43,942 nucleotides of DNA from Desulfuromonadaceae bacterium (GTDB lineage: Bacteria; Desulfobacterota; Desulfuromonadia; Geobacterales; Pseudopelobacteraceae), in the NCBI GenBank assembly GCA_028712665.1, contig JAQTRC010000008.1, forward strand, positions 11,330 to 55,271, in the 5' to 3' direction. Below, one piece after another: positions 1 to 9,677 of this stretch. Position 1 is the first letter of the stretch. Each line of letters begins with the position of its first letter. The translations under genes were made by a program, and so were the position numbers. The notes under the pieces were generated by a model, which saw only the letters and a program-made list of their open reading frames with translations, was not told where the DNA came from and searched no databases.

Positions 1-51
1 AAATCCTATACAGTTTAGGATAAAAACCAAAAGAAGAGAGGAGAAGTAAAG

Positions 52-327
52 ATGAGCTTTTTCACTATGTGCGTTCTGGCAGCAGGTATCGGTATGGCGC
101 TTGGCACCCTTGGGACCGGTATCGGTCAGGGGATGGCGGTTGCCCGTGCAGTTGAAGGTGTTTCCCGCAACCCCGGCGCTTCCGGCAAGATCCTGACCAC
201 GATGATGATCGGTCTGGCCATGATCGAGTCCCTGGCAATTTACGCCCTGGTTGTCTGTCTGATCATCCTTTTCGCCAACCCCTACAAGGATATTGCTGTC
301 AAGCTTGCCGAAACAGTGGCCAAGTAG
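52..327 (+). CDS. atpE: F1Fo ATP synthase subunit c
   Basis: Forms the membrane rotor ring that couples ion flow to ATP synthesis. The 91-residue product is two hydrophobic helices joined by the polar loop R39-N40-P41. The ion-binding carboxylate is E59 in helix 2, followed by S60, and Q26 lies in the glycine-rich helix 1 (GxGxGQ). The length and the C-terminal FANP segment fit the cyanobacterial/chloroplast-like c-subunit type. A GGAG ribosome site lies about 8 nt before the ATG. A small inverted repeat (3-8 with 16-21) sits upstream, and atpB presumably precedes it outside the window. No atpF follows: transcription ends at a terminator, so the Fo genes appear split from the rest of the atp operon, as known in Geobacter. 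Q26/E59/S60 resembles Na+-binding rings but also occurs in H+ rings, so the coupling ion is not settled. Confidence 0.97.
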   Translation: MSFFTMCVLAAGIGMALGTLGTGIGQGMAVARAVEGVSRNPGASGKILTTMMIGLAMIESLAIYALVVCLIILFANPYKDIAVKLAETVAK

Positions 328-364
328 TCTTGTAGTTTAAACCCGGAATAATACTGCAAACAGG

Positions 365-396
365 AAAAGGGTGTCCGGAACCGGACACCCTTTTCT
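365..396. terminator. Bidirectional intrinsic terminator after atpE
   Basis: A 13-bp perfect stem (365-377 with 382-394) with a 4-nt loop is flanked by AAAA on the left and TTTT on the right. It can therefore stop both atpE (+) and the long minus-strand run that ends at 425. The two gene sets converge here. Confidence 0.9.
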
Positions 397-424
397 TGTT
401 CATATCCCCTCGAATTGCATTCTT

Positions 425-1186
425 TTATTCGTCGTTCTTCAGCATCCCTTCAACCGCTTTCGAGACGTTGCTTTCAAGCATATTACCCGATTCCTGTTTA
501 ATCACGGTTCTTGCCATGTAGCGGTAAGTTACGTTCCTCTCAAGAGCGCTGTCGATATAATCCTTTCCAGTCAACGGTTCTCTGTTTATAGGGAGGTATG
601 ACACCATATCCTGTTTAGTGCTGCGGTATAAGTTATAACCGGCGAAACCGCGCGGAACCGGTGGCGGGGTGACGAACGAAATCTTGATTTCGGTCGGGAA
701 CGACTCGGTATGAAGAATTGGCGGGGGGATCGGTTGAACAAGGCTGACCGACACCTGGGGAGACGCAACTCCATCCACGTCATCTTTGTTGAACGGCACT
801 ATACTGTATGAATAGCTCTTTCCTGCACTCACACTGCCATCAAGCATGAGAATACGGTTTCCGAATCTCTGCGCGCCGTGTGGCAACAGGTCGAGATAGA
901 GTTTTCGAAACAGTTGATAATCAGTCATGCACGATTTGCAGATCTGCTCAAAGGGAGAGTCGCTCACGCGTTTGTTGATTTTTACACCAGCCAGATCGAA
1001 CAGTTTGCGCCCTGTCCGATCATTCTCCGGGAGTACAAACTGGATCTTTACAACGCTGCCGAACTGACTGGCGGAAGCGGCGGTCGGAGCGGCCGGAACC
1101 AGCATATCCGGATAATACAGGACGCCTTTTTTTCCGCAAGCGGTCAAAGAGCATATCAGTACGGCTGTCAGAAGCATGCTGCGCAT
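425..1186 (-). CDS. Outer-membrane lipoprotein with FN3-like repeats and an LptM-like N-terminus
   Basis: The product is 253 residues. It has a lipoprotein signal peptide with lipobox L14-T15-A16-C17 followed by GKKGVLYYP, which resembles the CGxKGPLY start of the short LptM/YifL lipoproteins. The rest (about residues 30-250) reads as two fibronectin-III-like beta domains; the second has the typical GYNLYRS core (about 190) and a paired YRYMA strand. It is the last gene of the arg/gsp minus-strand run, 9 bp after gspB. In many proteobacteria an LptM-like gene precedes lysA, but no lysA is here. Lipoprotein location is well supported. Function is unknown; an adhesive or scaffolding role is only a guess. 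Confidence 0.8.
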   Translation of the reverse strand: MRSMLLTAVLICSLTACGKKGVLYYPDMLVPAAPTAASASQFGSVVKIQFVLPENDRTGRKLFDLAGVKINKRVSDSPFEQICKSCMTDYQLFRKLYLDLLPHGAQRFGNRILMLDGSVSAGKSYSYSIVPFNKDDVDGVASPQVSVSLVQPIPPPILHTESFPTEIKISFVTPPPVPRGFAGYNLYRSTKQDMVSYLPINREPLTGKDYIDSALERNVTYRYMARTVIKQESGNMLESNVSKAVEGMLKNDE

Positions 1187-1195
1187 TCCGGTCTC

Positions 1196-1909
1196 CTATT
1201 TTGCCCGGCCCGGCAGAAGGGCAGCGCCATCCATCAGCACATCAAAGATTCCTGCAGGTGACGAGAATCTCACCCTGTCCCTATGGATCTCCAAAATTTT
1301 TGCCCCCAAAACGGTCGCTCCTTCATGCAATAGAAACCCGTTAATTACAACGCGTCTGGAGGCACGTTCTTCCTGCCATGCAATACCGGAGACCTTAATG
1401 TCGGCTGGCGCCTGAATGGTTTGAACAACTGTTTTTGGTCGTTGAGGCGCTACTTTCGGAGCTTTTGCCAATTTACCCTTAACCGGTTCCAGAGCAGAAG
1501 AAACCGCTACGCCAGGTTGCGGGAGAGCCGGGGGCGCTGATGGCGTTGCTGCGGCAGCAGTGGGCAGAGGCATCTGCTGCTGGGGGAGGGATGGCGGCAA
1601 CGGAGCGGGGAGAGGAGCGGGAGGAGCCGGGCTTGGCGGAGCTGCCGGTGTCGCAACGGCAGTTGGCACTGCAGAACGTGCGCCCACCCCCACTTTCTTT
1701 TTGTCAACCTTCAACATGAACCATGTGACTGCAAAAGTGCAGAGCGCAACGACAACAATCACGGCAACGATCTTCCCGACCCCGCCCCTGGAGGGTCGAG
1801 ACGCCCTCTCCAGAAAAAGATCGCCGGATATACTCGTCATTCCACCAGCTGTTGCCTTTCTTGCCTTTTGATGTTCAACTTTTTTTAGCGCATCAAGAAT
1901 ATAACTCAT
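1196..1909 (-). CDS. gspB: GspB-like type II secretion accessory protein
   Basis: The product is 237 residues with the standard GspB layout. A short cytoplasmic head begins MSYILDALKK, one transmembrane helix lies at about 45-66, a Pro/Ala-rich periplasmic linker spans about 80-150, and a compact C-terminal domain (about 165-235) contains the SGIAW and NGFLLHEG strands. In known systems GspB works with the ATPase GspA to carry the secretin through or anchor it to peptidoglycan. The start overlaps the gspA stop by 4 bp (1906-1909), which implies translational coupling. No gspC-gspO genes occur in the window, so the pair is separate from the main secretion operon. The linker codons are very GC-rich and repetitive. 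Confidence 0.88.
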   Translation of the reverse strand: MSYILDALKKVEHQKARKATAGGMTSISGDLFLERASRPSRGGVGKIVAVIVVVALCTFAVTWFMLKVDKKKVGVGARSAVPTAVATPAAPPSPAPPAPLPAPLPPSLPQQQMPLPTAAAATPSAPPALPQPGVAVSSALEPVKGKLAKAPKVAPQRPKTVVQTIQAPADIKVSGIAWQEERASRRVVINGFLLHEGATVLGAKILEIHRDRVRFSSPAGIFDVLMDGAALLPGRAK

Positions 1910-2781
1910 AGTATCCTTCGTTTTCCTTTTCTATACCAAGCGGTAATATGCCTCCAAAGCCAGGAATCATCAGAAGCTGTTTGGGCTTCAGCAATAACAA
2001 TGGAAGCCATTGAGGGGGATACCACCGGACTCTCCTCCGTCCAGGCCATAACCAGCGCCTGTTCACAGACCACGTTGATCAGTCGGGGGAACCCCTTCGA
2101 AAATCTGAATATCTTCTTTACAGCCTCTTTTGAAAATATTTCAGGGTTGCGGCCACCCGCCAATTTGAGACGATGCCTGACGTATTCTGACGTATCAGCA
2201 AAATCCATCGGCGACAGATTGCATCTGATAGTTATACGCTGATTGAGCTGACGCAGGTCGTGACGGTTAAGAATATCATCGAATTCAGGTTGACCGGCCA
2301 GAATGATCTGTACAAGCTTGTCACGTTCTGTCTCCAGGTTGGAAATCAGGCGAACCTGCTCCAGCACGTCCGGTTTCAGGTTTTGCGCTTCATCAATCAC
2401 AAGCACTACCGTTTTTCCCTGGATATTCTGGTCGAGTAAAAAACGATTGAGCGCATCAAGATAGCCCGCTGAATTCTTATGCTTTACCTCTATTTCAAAT
2501 TCGCTGCAGATATTGGACAGTAACTGGACCCGTGTAAGATGGGAGTTTAAAATCAATGCATTCCGGTATTTTTCCTGATCGAGATGCGCCATTAAAGTGC
2601 GGAGCAGAGTCGTCTTGCCTGTTCCCACCTCGCCGGTAAGTGTTATAAAACCGGCATGGCTGTCGACACCGTACAACAGACGTGCAAATGCCTCACGATG
2701 GATGTTGCTCAGGTAAACGAAATGGGGGTTGGGGGTAATAGTGAACGGCTTCTCGTTGAAACCAAAGAATTCGCAGTACAT
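1906..2781 (-). CDS. gspA: GspA/ExeA-family AAA ATPase
   Basis: The product is 291 residues. Walker A is GEVGTGKTT (50-58) and Walker B is VVLVIDE (125-131), with the sensor segment QIILAGQPEF. The N-terminus (YCEFFGFNEKPF) is the standard start of the ExeA/GspA family. GspA uses ATP to help assemble the type II secretin together with GspB, which is encoded immediately downstream with a 4-bp overlap. It lacks the C-terminal membrane and peptidoglycan-binding region of the long Aeromonas-type ExeA, so it is the short ATPase-only form. It lies 6 bp after argH and is probably co-transcribed with the arginine genes. Confidence 0.9.
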   Translation of the reverse strand: MYCEFFGFNEKPFTITPNPHFVYLSNIHREAFARLLYGVDSHAGFITLTGEVGTGKTTLLRTLMAHLDQEKYRNALILNSHLTRVQLLSNICSEFEIEVKHKNSAGYLDALNRFLLDQNIQGKTVVLVIDEAQNLKPDVLEQVRLISNLETERDKLVQIILAGQPEFDDILNRHDLRQLNQRITIRCNLSPMDFADTSEYVRHRLKLAGGRNPEIFSKEAVKKIFRFSKGFPRLINVVCEQALVMAWTEESPVVSPSMASIVIAEAQTASDDSWLWRHITAWYRKGKRRIL

Positions 2782-2787
2782 GAGGGA

Positions 2788-4164
2788 TTATTTCCCCGCT
2801 CGCACTTTCTGAATTTCGCTCCAAACCCGATCACGAGCGGTTCCACCCGGTACATTACGGGCATTTACACTCGCCTCGACCGTAATGCATTCAAAAATAT
2901 CGTTATCGATCTTGGAGGAGAAGAGTTGCCATTCTGCCAACGAAAGTGACGTTATCTCCATCTCGTTTTCGACGCAGTACGCAACCGCTTTGCCTACCGC
3001 TTCATGCGCATCCCGGAAAGGAAGCCCCTTGCGGACCAGGTAATCTGCGACATCAGTGGCTGTGGAAAAACCAAGGCCGGCCGCCCGCCGCATCGCCGCC
3101 GTATTGACACGCATTTCCTGAATCATCTCGGCAAAGATCTTAAGACTCCCCTTGACAGTATCGATGGTGTCGAAAAGCGGTTCCTTGTCCTCCTGCATGT
3201 CCTTGTTGTAGGCCAATGGCAGAGATTTCATAACTGTCAGGAGCGCCATCAGATTGCCATAGACGCGCCCGGTTTTGCCCCGCACCAGCTCCGGCACATC
3301 CGGATTTTTCTTCTGCGGCATGATTGACGAACCGGTGCAAAAGCCGTCCGACAGCTCGATGAACTGGAATGAACCGGTGGACCAGATGATCAACTCCTCC
3401 GAAAAACGGGAGAGGTGCATCATCAGGATCGAGGCATCAGCCAGAAACTCGAGGGCGAAATCGCGATCTGAAACCGCATCGAGTGAATTGCGGGTAATGG
3501 AAGGAAAATCTAGCTGTTCTGCCACATACTCCCGGTCGAGGGGGAAAGTCGTTCCGGCCAGGGCCCCCGCCCCCAGCGGCATGACATTGACCCTTTTCAG
3601 GCAGTCGTCCAGCCGCCCCTTGTCGCGTTTGAACATCTCGACATACGCCATTAGATGATGGGCAAACAGTATCGGCTGCGCACTCTGCATATGGGTAAAT
3701 CCGGGCATGATGGTATCCAGATTCGCCTCTGCCTGGTTCAACAGCGCATCGATCAGCAGATCAAGATAGGCCGTAATTTCGACGATTTCATCCCGCAGAT
3801 AGAGCCGGATATCCAATGCTACCTGGTCGTTGCGCGAACGCCCGGTGTGGAGACGTTTGCCGGCCTCGCCGATTGCGGCTGACAGTCGCGCCTCGATGTT
3901 CATGTGGATGTCTTCAAGGCTGATGGAAAAATCGAACTCGCCATCCTCGATCTGTTGAAGGATCTTCTGCAAACCATGTACGATCTGCTCGACATCCTCC
4001 AGAGGAATGATACCCTGCTTGCCCAGCATACGGGCATGGGCGACAGAACCTCGAATATCCTGATGATAGAGGCGTTTGTCGAAGTCGATGGAGGCGGTAA
4101 ACTCCTCAACGAATTTGTCGGTCGGCTGGGTGAAACGCCCACCCCACAGTTTGTCCTTGGACAT
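2788..4164 (-). CDS. argH: Argininosuccinate lyase
   Basis: Last step of arginine synthesis: argininosuccinate to arginine plus fumarate, in the cytoplasm. The 458-residue product has the family signature [12 protein letters not shown] (278-289) with the catalytic serine loop, HTGRSRND (106-113) and GFTHMQ with H158. Length is normal for the family. The start [11 protein letters not shown] is canonical. It sits 8 bp after argG and 6 bp before gspA, within one apparent operon argB-pilZ-argD-argF-argG-argH. Confidence 0.98.
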   Translation of the reverse strand: MSKDKLWGGRFTQPTDKFVEEFTASIDFDKRLYHQDIRGSVAHARMLGKQGIIPLEDVEQIVHGLQKILQQIEDGEFDFSISLEDIHMNIEARLSAAIGEAGKRLHTGRSRNDQVALDIRLYLRDEIVEITAYLDLLIDALLNQAEANLDTIMPGFTHMQSAQPILFAHHLMAYVEMFKRDKGRLDDCLKRVNVMPLGAGALAGTTFPLDREYVAEQLDFPSITRNSLDAVSDRDFALEFLADASILMMHLSRFSEELIIWSTGSFQFIELSDGFCTGSSIMPQKKNPDVPELVRGKTGRVYGNLMALLTVMKSLPLAYNKDMQEDKEPLFDTIDTVKGSLKIFAEMIQEMRVNTAAMRRAAGLGFSTATDVADYLVRKGLPFRDAHEAVGKAVAYCVENEMEITSLSLAEWQLFSSKIDNDIFECITVEASVNARNVPGGTARDRVWSEIQKVRAGK

Positions 4165-4172
4165 GACGACCC

Positions 4173-5402
4173 CTATTTTTTTCTGTTGGCCTGCATCAGC
4201 GACCTGATCCGGAGTCTCAGCGAATTTATCTTGATGAAACCCTCGGCATCGGCCTGGTTGAATACCTGATCCTTCTCGAAGGTGGCGAAATCAAGGTTGA
4301 AGAGCGAGTCGGACTCCGACTTGCGGCCGACGGTGCGGCAGTGCCCTTTGTAGAGCTTGACGCGGGCCACGCCGTTAACGCATTTCTGGGAATCATCGAT
4401 CAGAGTCTGCAGCATCTGCCGCTCGGGGGAGAACCAGTAACCGGAATAGATCTGCTTGGCATACTCCGGAATCAGTCCGTCACGTATACGCATGACTTCA
4501 CGATCCATCGTGATCTGCTCGACAGCCGAGTGCGCTTCGCGCAGGATGGTGCCGCCTGGGGTCTCATAGACTCCGCGCGACTTCATGCCGACCGAACGGT
4601 TTTCCAGCAGGTCAACACGCCCCACGCCGTGCTGGCCGCCGATATGGTTGAGGTGCGCCAGAAGCTGGGCCGGTGTCATCTTGTCGCCATCCACGGCCAC
4701 GGCATTGCCGTTCCTGAATTCGATCTCCAAGTACTGCGGCTTGTTGGGCGCCTTTTCCGGAGATTTTGTCAGCACGTACATCTCTTCCGGAGCTTCAGCC
4801 CAGGTATCCTCAAGTATCCCCCCCTCGAAGGAGATATGGAGCAGATTCCGGTCGGACGACCAGGGGCGCTTCTTGATTGTCGGAATTGGAATAGCATTTT
4901 TCTTGGCGTAGTCGATCAGCGCCTGACGGCTGTTCAGATTCCACATCCTCCAGGGGGCGATAACCTTGATACCCGGATTAAAGTGGTAGTAAGCCAACTC
5001 AAAGCGAACCTGATCGTTTCCCTTGCCGGTTGCGCCGTGGGAGACGGCGTCGCACTTCTCCCTGGCGGCGATCTCCATCTGTCGCTTTGCTATCAGCGGT
5101 CGGGCGATTGAGGTGCCCAGCAGGTAGTGCCCCTCGTAGATGGCGTTTGCGCGGAACATCGGATAGACGAAATCACGGACAAACTCCTCTTTCAGGTCGT
5201 CGATGTAGACCTTGTCGGCGCCGGTGGCCAGCGCCTTCTCGCGGACCGGGTCAAGCTCCTCCCCCTGCCCCAGGTCGGCGGAAAACGCAACCACCTTGCA
5301 GCCATATTCGTTTTTGAGCCACTTGAGGATGATCGAGGTGTCCAGACCTCCCGAGTAGGCCAGAACAATTTTGTTGATTTCAGGTTTCTTAACTTTTGCC
5401 AT
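4173..5402 (-). CDS. argG: Argininosuccinate synthase
   Basis: Joins citrulline and aspartate using ATP to give argininosuccinate. The 409-residue product has the N-type ATP pyrophosphatase loop AYSGGLDTS (15-23) and the usual downstream motifs ([10 protein letters not shown], and a GVYETPGG segment in the C-terminal half). The ATG has AGAGGAG about 7 nt upstream. The 125-bp gap to argF (5403-5527) holds a small hairpin (GTTGC/GCAAC) but no convincing terminator, so the arg genes are probably read through. Confidence 0.98.
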   Translation of the reverse strand: MAKVKKPEINKIVLAYSGGLDTSIILKWLKNEYGCKVVAFSADLGQGEELDPVREKALATGADKVYIDDLKEEFVRDFVYPMFRANAIYEGHYLLGTSIARPLIAKRQMEIAAREKCDAVSHGATGKGNDQVRFELAYYHFNPGIKVIAPWRMWNLNSRQALIDYAKKNAIPIPTIKKRPWSSDRNLLHISFEGGILEDTWAEAPEEMYVLTKSPEKAPNKPQYLEIEFRNGNAVAVDGDKMTPAQLLAHLNHIGGQHGVGRVDLLENRSVGMKSRGVYETPGGTILREAHSAVEQITMDREVMRIRDGLIPEYAKQIYSGYWFSPERQMLQTLIDDSQKCVNGVARVKLYKGHCRTVGRKSESDSLFNLDFATFEKDQVFNQADAEGFIKINSLRLRIRSLMQANRKK

Positions 5403-5527
5403 AATAATCTCCTCTTATTGATCTTATTTAAACATCGGAAGCGCCGGATTCTAGTCAGTCCAAGTCTCTCAAGGGGATCTGCGGAGACGTTGCAGAGCAA
5501 CTATGAGATGGCGCAAATACAGCGTTT

Positions 5528-6439
5528 TTAACCCATTAATGTTGCCATGATAGCTTTCTGCACATGCAGCCGGTTCTCCGCCTCGTCCCAGACCACAGAG
5601 TTTTTGCCCTCGATGACCGAATCGGAAATCTCTTCACCCCGATGGGCCGGGAGACAGTGCATGACAATACAGTCCGGCTTCGCCAGGGCAAGCAGCGCAT
5701 CATCCAGGCAATAGCCGGCAAAGGACTTCTCGCGCTCTTTCTGCTCGGCCTCCTGCCCCATGCTGGCCCAGACATCCGTATTCAGGACATCGGCATCTAG
5801 AACCGCCTCTTTCGGATCGGTCGTCACCGTTATCATGCCCGGAGCCTTGCCTTTAGCCCATGCCATAACCCTTGCATCCGGCTCATACCCTTTGGGACAG
5901 GCCAGCCTGAGCTGGAAGCCGAATATGGCAGCAGCCTCGATCCAGGTGTTTGCCATGTTGTTGCCGTCGCCGACCCAGGCGAAGGTCAACCCTTTGTAAC
6001 TCTTTTTCTGCTCGATTACCGTCATCAGGTCGGCCATGATCTGGCAGGGATGGAACAGGTCGGTCAGGCCGTTTATGACCGGCACATCCGAATATTTTGC
6101 GAATTCCTCCACAACCTCCTGCCCGAAGGTGCGGATCATCACCCCATCGCAGTAGCGGGCCATACAACGGGCAGTATCCTTGATCGGCTCGCCGCGCCCC
6201 ATCTGGGACGTGCCTGATGAGAGGAAAAGTCCGTGCCCCCCAAGCTGGAATACACCTACCTCAAAAGAAACCCTGGTGCGGGTGGAGGCTTTTTCAAAAA
6301 TCAGAGCCACTGTCTTGCCGTCCAGCACTCTGTGGGGAATCCCCTGCTTCTGCTTCTCTTTAAGCTCGCGAGCCAGGGTAAGCATGTCGTACAACTCAAT
6401 TTCGTCATAATCGCGAAGCGCCAGAAAGTGTCGCACCAT
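5528..6439 (-). CDS. argF: Ornithine carbamoyltransferase
   Basis: Makes citrulline from ornithine and carbamoyl phosphate. It carries the carbamoyl-phosphate loop STRTR (about 52-56) and the ornithine-side HCLP loop (HCLPAHRGEE) near the C-terminus. The open frame runs to 6460, but I place the start at the internal ATG at 6439: AGAGGGGA lies 7-8 nt upstream of it, whereas the outer ATG has no ribosome site. The shorter form (303 residues, starting MVRHFLALRDY) also matches the usual family N-terminus. It is followed by argG and preceded by argD with a 118-bp gap. Confidence 0.96.
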   Translation of the reverse strand: MVRHFLALRDYDEIELYDMLTLARELKEKQKQGIPHRVLDGKTVALIFEKASTRTRVSFEVGVFQLGGHGLFLSSGTSQMGRGEPIKDTARCMARYCDGVMIRTFGQEVVEEFAKYSDVPVINGLTDLFHPCQIMADLMTVIEQKKSYKGLTFAWVGDGNNMANTWIEAAAIFGFQLRLACPKGYEPDARVMAWAKGKAPGMITVTTDPKEAVLDADVLNTDVWASMGQEAEQKEREKSFAGYCLDDALLALAKPDCIVMHCLPAHRGEEISDSVIEGKNSVVWDEAENRLHVQKAIMATLMG

Positions 6440-6557
6440 CTCTATTTCCCCTCTACTCATCCAGAAAACCGGATAATTGAATTAACGAAATAATTTTCTG
6501 AAAAAACCGCAGAAATATTTCAATCGTGTCAAATGCGCGGAAAATTATTCTGATCTA

Positions 6558-7748
6558 CTAAACCTCGGCAAATATGCCGTCAAGGATCGAAATCATCGAA
6601 TCAATTTGCTGCCTGGTCACTATCAGCGGCGGCACGAAACGGAGGACCGTATCATGTGTGACATTCAAAAGAAGGCCCCGTGAATGTCCTTTTTTTACGA
6701 TTTCGGCGCCGGGAATGGATAGCCCCATGCCGATCATCAGGCCGATGCCCCGCACATCCTGAACAAAGGAGTATTTCTCCCCGAGCTTCTCCAATTCCCC
6801 CATCAGATACTCGCCGCTTTCTTCGGTGTGGTTGAGGATACCCTCCTCCAGTATCGTCCTGACGGTCGCAAGGGCGGCGGCACAGACCAGCGGATTGCCG
6901 CCGAAGGTCGAACCGTGCGTGCCGGGGACAAAGGCGGCGGCGTACCGGTCTTTAGCCAGCATTGTGCCGATCGGAGCCCCGCCGGCCAGAGCCTTGGCCA
7001 GGGTCATGATATCGGGGATCACATCAAAATGTTCATATGCAAACAGCTTCCCTGTACGCCCCATTCCGACCTGAACTTCGTCGAAGATCAGGAGCAGTCC
7101 ATGCTGGTCGCAGATACGGCGAACCTCCTGAAAGTAGCCGGGAGACGGGATATTGACCCCCCCTTCCCCCTGAATCGGCTCCAGCATTATGGCACAGGTG
7201 TTGGTAGTTATCGCCGCTTCCAGCAAGGGCACATCGTTGAAGGGGACGTGCTTGAATCCATGCAGCAAAGGATCGAAGAAACGTTGGACCTTCTCCTGTC
7301 CGGTAGCCGATACCGTGGCCATGGTCCGGCCATGGAAGGAGTCGGCTGCGGTAATTATCTCGTATCGTTCCGGGCCGAAGGTGTCCCGGCTGTATTTACG
7401 GGCCAGCTTGATGGCGGCTTCGTTGGCCTCGGCGCCGCTGTTACAGAAGAAAGCCTTGTCTGCAAAGGAGTGTGAACAGAGCAGTTCAGCCAACTCAATC
7501 TGCTGAGGTATCTGGTAATAATTGGAGCAGTGGATCAGCTGCGCGGCTTGATCCTGAAGCGCTTTTACAACCCGCGGATGGCAGTGCCCCAGGTTGTTTA
7601 CCGCCACCCCCCCCAGAAAATCGAGGTACTCTTTACCATCGGCATCCCAGAGGCGACAACCCGCCCCCTTGACCGGAACGATCGGATAACGGCCATATGT
7701 CTTCATTATGTATTTGTCGGATTTTTCTATCCAGATATCCGATTTCAT
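6558..7748 (-). CDS. argD: Acetylornithine aminotransferase
   Basis: PLP-dependent class III aminotransferase that converts N-acetylglutamate semialdehyde to N-acetylornithine. The 396-residue product shows NSGAEANE (103-110), the PLP-binding aspartate in FDEVQVG (222-228) and the Schiff-base lysine K252 in TLAKALAGG. Length and motifs are normal for ArgD. Its start overlaps the end of the upstream PilZ gene by 4 bp (7745-7748), so the two are translationally coupled. Many ArgD enzymes also serve in lysine synthesis (DapC activity), which cannot be judged from sequence alone. Confidence 0.97.
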   Translation of the reverse strand: MKSDIWIEKSDKYIMKTYGRYPIVPVKGAGCRLWDADGKEYLDFLGGVAVNNLGHCHPRVVKALQDQAAQLIHCSNYYQIPQQIELAELLCSHSFADKAFFCNSGAEANEAAIKLARKYSRDTFGPERYEIITAADSFHGRTMATVSATGQEKVQRFFDPLLHGFKHVPFNDVPLLEAAITTNTCAIMLEPIQGEGGVNIPSPGYFQEVRRICDQHGLLLIFDEVQVGMGRTGKLFAYEHFDVIPDIMTLAKALAGGAPIGTMLAKDRYAAAFVPGTHGSTFGGNPLVCAAALATVRTILEEGILNHTEESGEYLMGELEKLGEKYSFVQDVRGIGLMIGMGLSIPGAEIVKKGHSRGLLLNVTHDTVLRFVPPLIVTRQQIDSMISILDGIFAEV

Positions 7749-8575
7749 GGCTCGTTCACCCTTTCAGCGACTATGGAATAATTGCTCGACTGAATCTTCT
7801 GGATATAATCGATGACGAACTGGCGGTCCTCGGCCTCGATATAATCGTAACTTCCCGCCGTAATACTGATGGTCTGCGACTTGAGCCTGATCTTGGCCCA
7901 ATTGTAAAAGGGCCTGTCCTCCGGGGTTTGCTCAAACGGCTTTGACCTGATAACCTTGAGCAGCGCATGGATCACCCTTGGCTGTGGCCAGTCCAGAAAT
8001 ATCTGCAACGCCAGGAAGGTATTGCGCTGGAAAGGGTCCACGGTGGCAAAGCGCACCCCGCCCCCTCCCAGATTGATCCGCAACGGCAACAGGTCATCCT
8101 CCCCTTGCCACGCCACAGCCTTGAAACTTTCGCCGTACGGCTCGCAGGAAAAGGTAGCCGAACCAGGAGCGGCTCTACGGGAGAGGATCAGCTCCCTGGC
8201 CTTTTCAAAACTTCGCAACGGCTCAAAGAGGAAAGGGATCAGGACATCCTGACGGATATAGTTCCGCTTGATCCTGATGTCGGCTTCACCGGCAAAACGG
8301 GCAAACGCAGTCTGTTCGAACGAGTTTTTACCGATAACGACCGGACATTCACAGTGCAGGTAGCCAACCATGGCTGAAAGGATCGCCGGGACTTCCTGGC
8401 CGATCAAAATTGCCGGAAGCTCGTCGTACATGATCGCAAGCTCGCTGGAGACGTCAGTCACCTGGGCGATGATACAGGTCAATTCCTGGTAGGCCCCTGA
8501 ATCATCCTCAATTTTGAGCATTGCCATCTCACCGACACGAAAATATTTTACATACTCCCGTGATTTAATATCCAT
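7745..8575 (-). CDS. PilZ-domain protein (probable c-di-GMP receptor)
   Basis: The product is 276 residues. The N-terminal half (1-100) is a YcgR-N-like beta region. A PilZ-type core follows, with R104-x3-R108 (RNYIR) and N168-L-G-G-G-G173, then the usual C-terminal helix (DRQFVIDYIQKIQ). The second motif normally reads D/N-x-S-x-x-G, so the serine is replaced by glycine here; c-di-GMP binding is likely but not certain. The gene lies between argB (8 bp) and argD (4-bp overlap), an unexpected place for a second-messenger receptor. I see no evidence of what output it controls. Confidence 0.85.
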   Translation of the reverse strand: MDIKSREYVKYFRVGEMAMLKIEDDSGAYQELTCIIAQVTDVSSELAIMYDELPAILIGQEVPAILSAMVGYLHCECPVVIGKNSFEQTAFARFAGEADIRIKRNYIRQDVLIPFLFEPLRSFEKARELILSRRAAPGSATFSCEPYGESFKAVAWQGEDDLLPLRINLGGGGVRFATVDPFQRNTFLALQIFLDWPQPRVIHALLKVIRSKPFEQTPEDRPFYNWAKIRLKSQTISITAGSYDYIEAEDRQFVIDYIQKIQSSNYSIVAERVNEP

Positions 8576-8583
8576 CCCGCCTC

Positions 8584-9462
8584 CTAATGAACTATCTCCG
8601 TCCCGATGCCGATGTCGGTGAATATTTCAAGGAGAACAGCGTGAGGCACCCGCCCGTCGATAATATGGGCCTTTTTAACCCCGTCCCTGAGGGCGTCGGC
8701 GCAACAGACCACCTTCGGAATCATGCCGCCGGTGATTGCGTCCTCCTCAATAAGGCGGTGCAGGTCGGACACAGATATACTCTCCAGCAGAGTGCCGCTT
8801 TTGTCATTAACACCACTGATATCTGTAAGCAGGATCAGCTTTTCGGCATTCAGCGCCGCAGCAACCCGCCCTGCCACAAGATCGGCGTTGATGTTGTAGC
8901 TCTCCCCCTCGTCACCGACACCGATCGGTGCGATAACGGGTATATATTTCCCGTTTTCGAGTGTTCTAATCAGATCCGTGTTGACCTTGACCACGTCTCC
9001 AACATAACCGATGTCCACCTGTTGCACCCTGCCATCATCTCCTATGATTTCCTGAAGCAGCTTCTTTGCGAGGAGCAGGGTTCCATCCTTGCCGGAAAGG
9101 CCGACCGCCTTGCCGCCATGCTGGTTAATATAACCAACGACCTCTCTGTTGACCTGTCCGACCAGCACCATCTCCACCACGCTCATGGTCTCCGGGTCAG
9201 TCACCCGCATCCCCTTGACAAATTCGGAGACGATGCCGTAGCGTTTCAAGGTCTCATTGATCTGTGGGCCGCCGCCATGCACTATGACGGTGTTGATCCC
9301 GAGTGATTTCAGCATGATCACATCCAGTGCGAACGATTTTTTCAGTTTTTCGTCCGACATGGCATGACCACCGTATTTGATGACGAAGGTCTTCCCGGAG
9401 AAGCGCCTGATGTAGGGTAGCGCTTCCATCAGGGTATTGGCTTTTTCAATCAGATGTTTCAT
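8584..9462 (-). CDS. argB: Acetylglutamate kinase
   Basis: Phosphorylates N-acetylglutamate, the usual feedback-controlled step of arginine synthesis. The 292-residue form has KYGGHAM (29-35), the VHGGGPQIN nucleotide/substrate loop and a C-terminal GGMIPKV motif. The open frame continues upstream to a TTG at 9618, but the ATG at 9462 is preceded by GAGG at 6 nt and gives the standard family start ([18 protein letters not shown]). First gene of the arg group after alaS; the gap holds the 215 bp described separately. Confidence 0.97.
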   Translation of the reverse strand: MKHLIEKANTLMEALPYIRRFSGKTFVIKYGGHAMSDEKLKKSFALDVIMLKSLGINTVIVHGGGPQINETLKRYGIVSEFVKGMRVTDPETMSVVEMVLVGQVNREVVGYINQHGGKAVGLSGKDGTLLLAKKLLQEIIGDDGRVQQVDIGYVGDVVKVNTDLIRTLENGKYIPVIAPIGVGDEGESYNINADLVAGRVAAALNAEKLILLTDISGVNDKSGTLLESISVSDLHRLIEEDAITGGMIPKVVCCADALRDGVKKAHIIDGRVPHAVLLEIFTDIGIGTEIVH

Positions 9463-9677
9463 TATATTCCTCATCCTGCCGGTATATATGAATTTCAAAC
9501 GGATATGATAACCCAGAAAATATTTTTTAACGTACCAATAAATAAAAACTGCCAAACATAACCCTGCAAGCAGGATAAGTAAATTATCAAATTGTTCCGG
9601 CAAAAACCGCGGAAGCAATTTGTAACTTACTAAAAGTTGGCAGTCTACTCCAATAAATGCAAAATCTCAAAAGGTTA
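9463..9677. other. AT-rich gap between alaS and argB
   Basis: These 215 bp are clearly more AT-rich than the flanking genes. On the minus strand they contain TTGATA, TTGGCA and TTGAAA boxes that could belong to an argB promoter, but no pair is clean enough to call. The argB frame is open through most of it and would encode a hydrophobic stretch; I treat that as chance because no ATG or ribosome site serves it. Confidence 0.4.

Noticed and set aside
9463..9618. 52-residue in-frame hydrophobic extension of ArgB
   Set aside because: It begins at a TTG without a ribosome site, is AT-rich non-coding in character, and the ATG at 9462 has a good site and gives the normal ArgB length.
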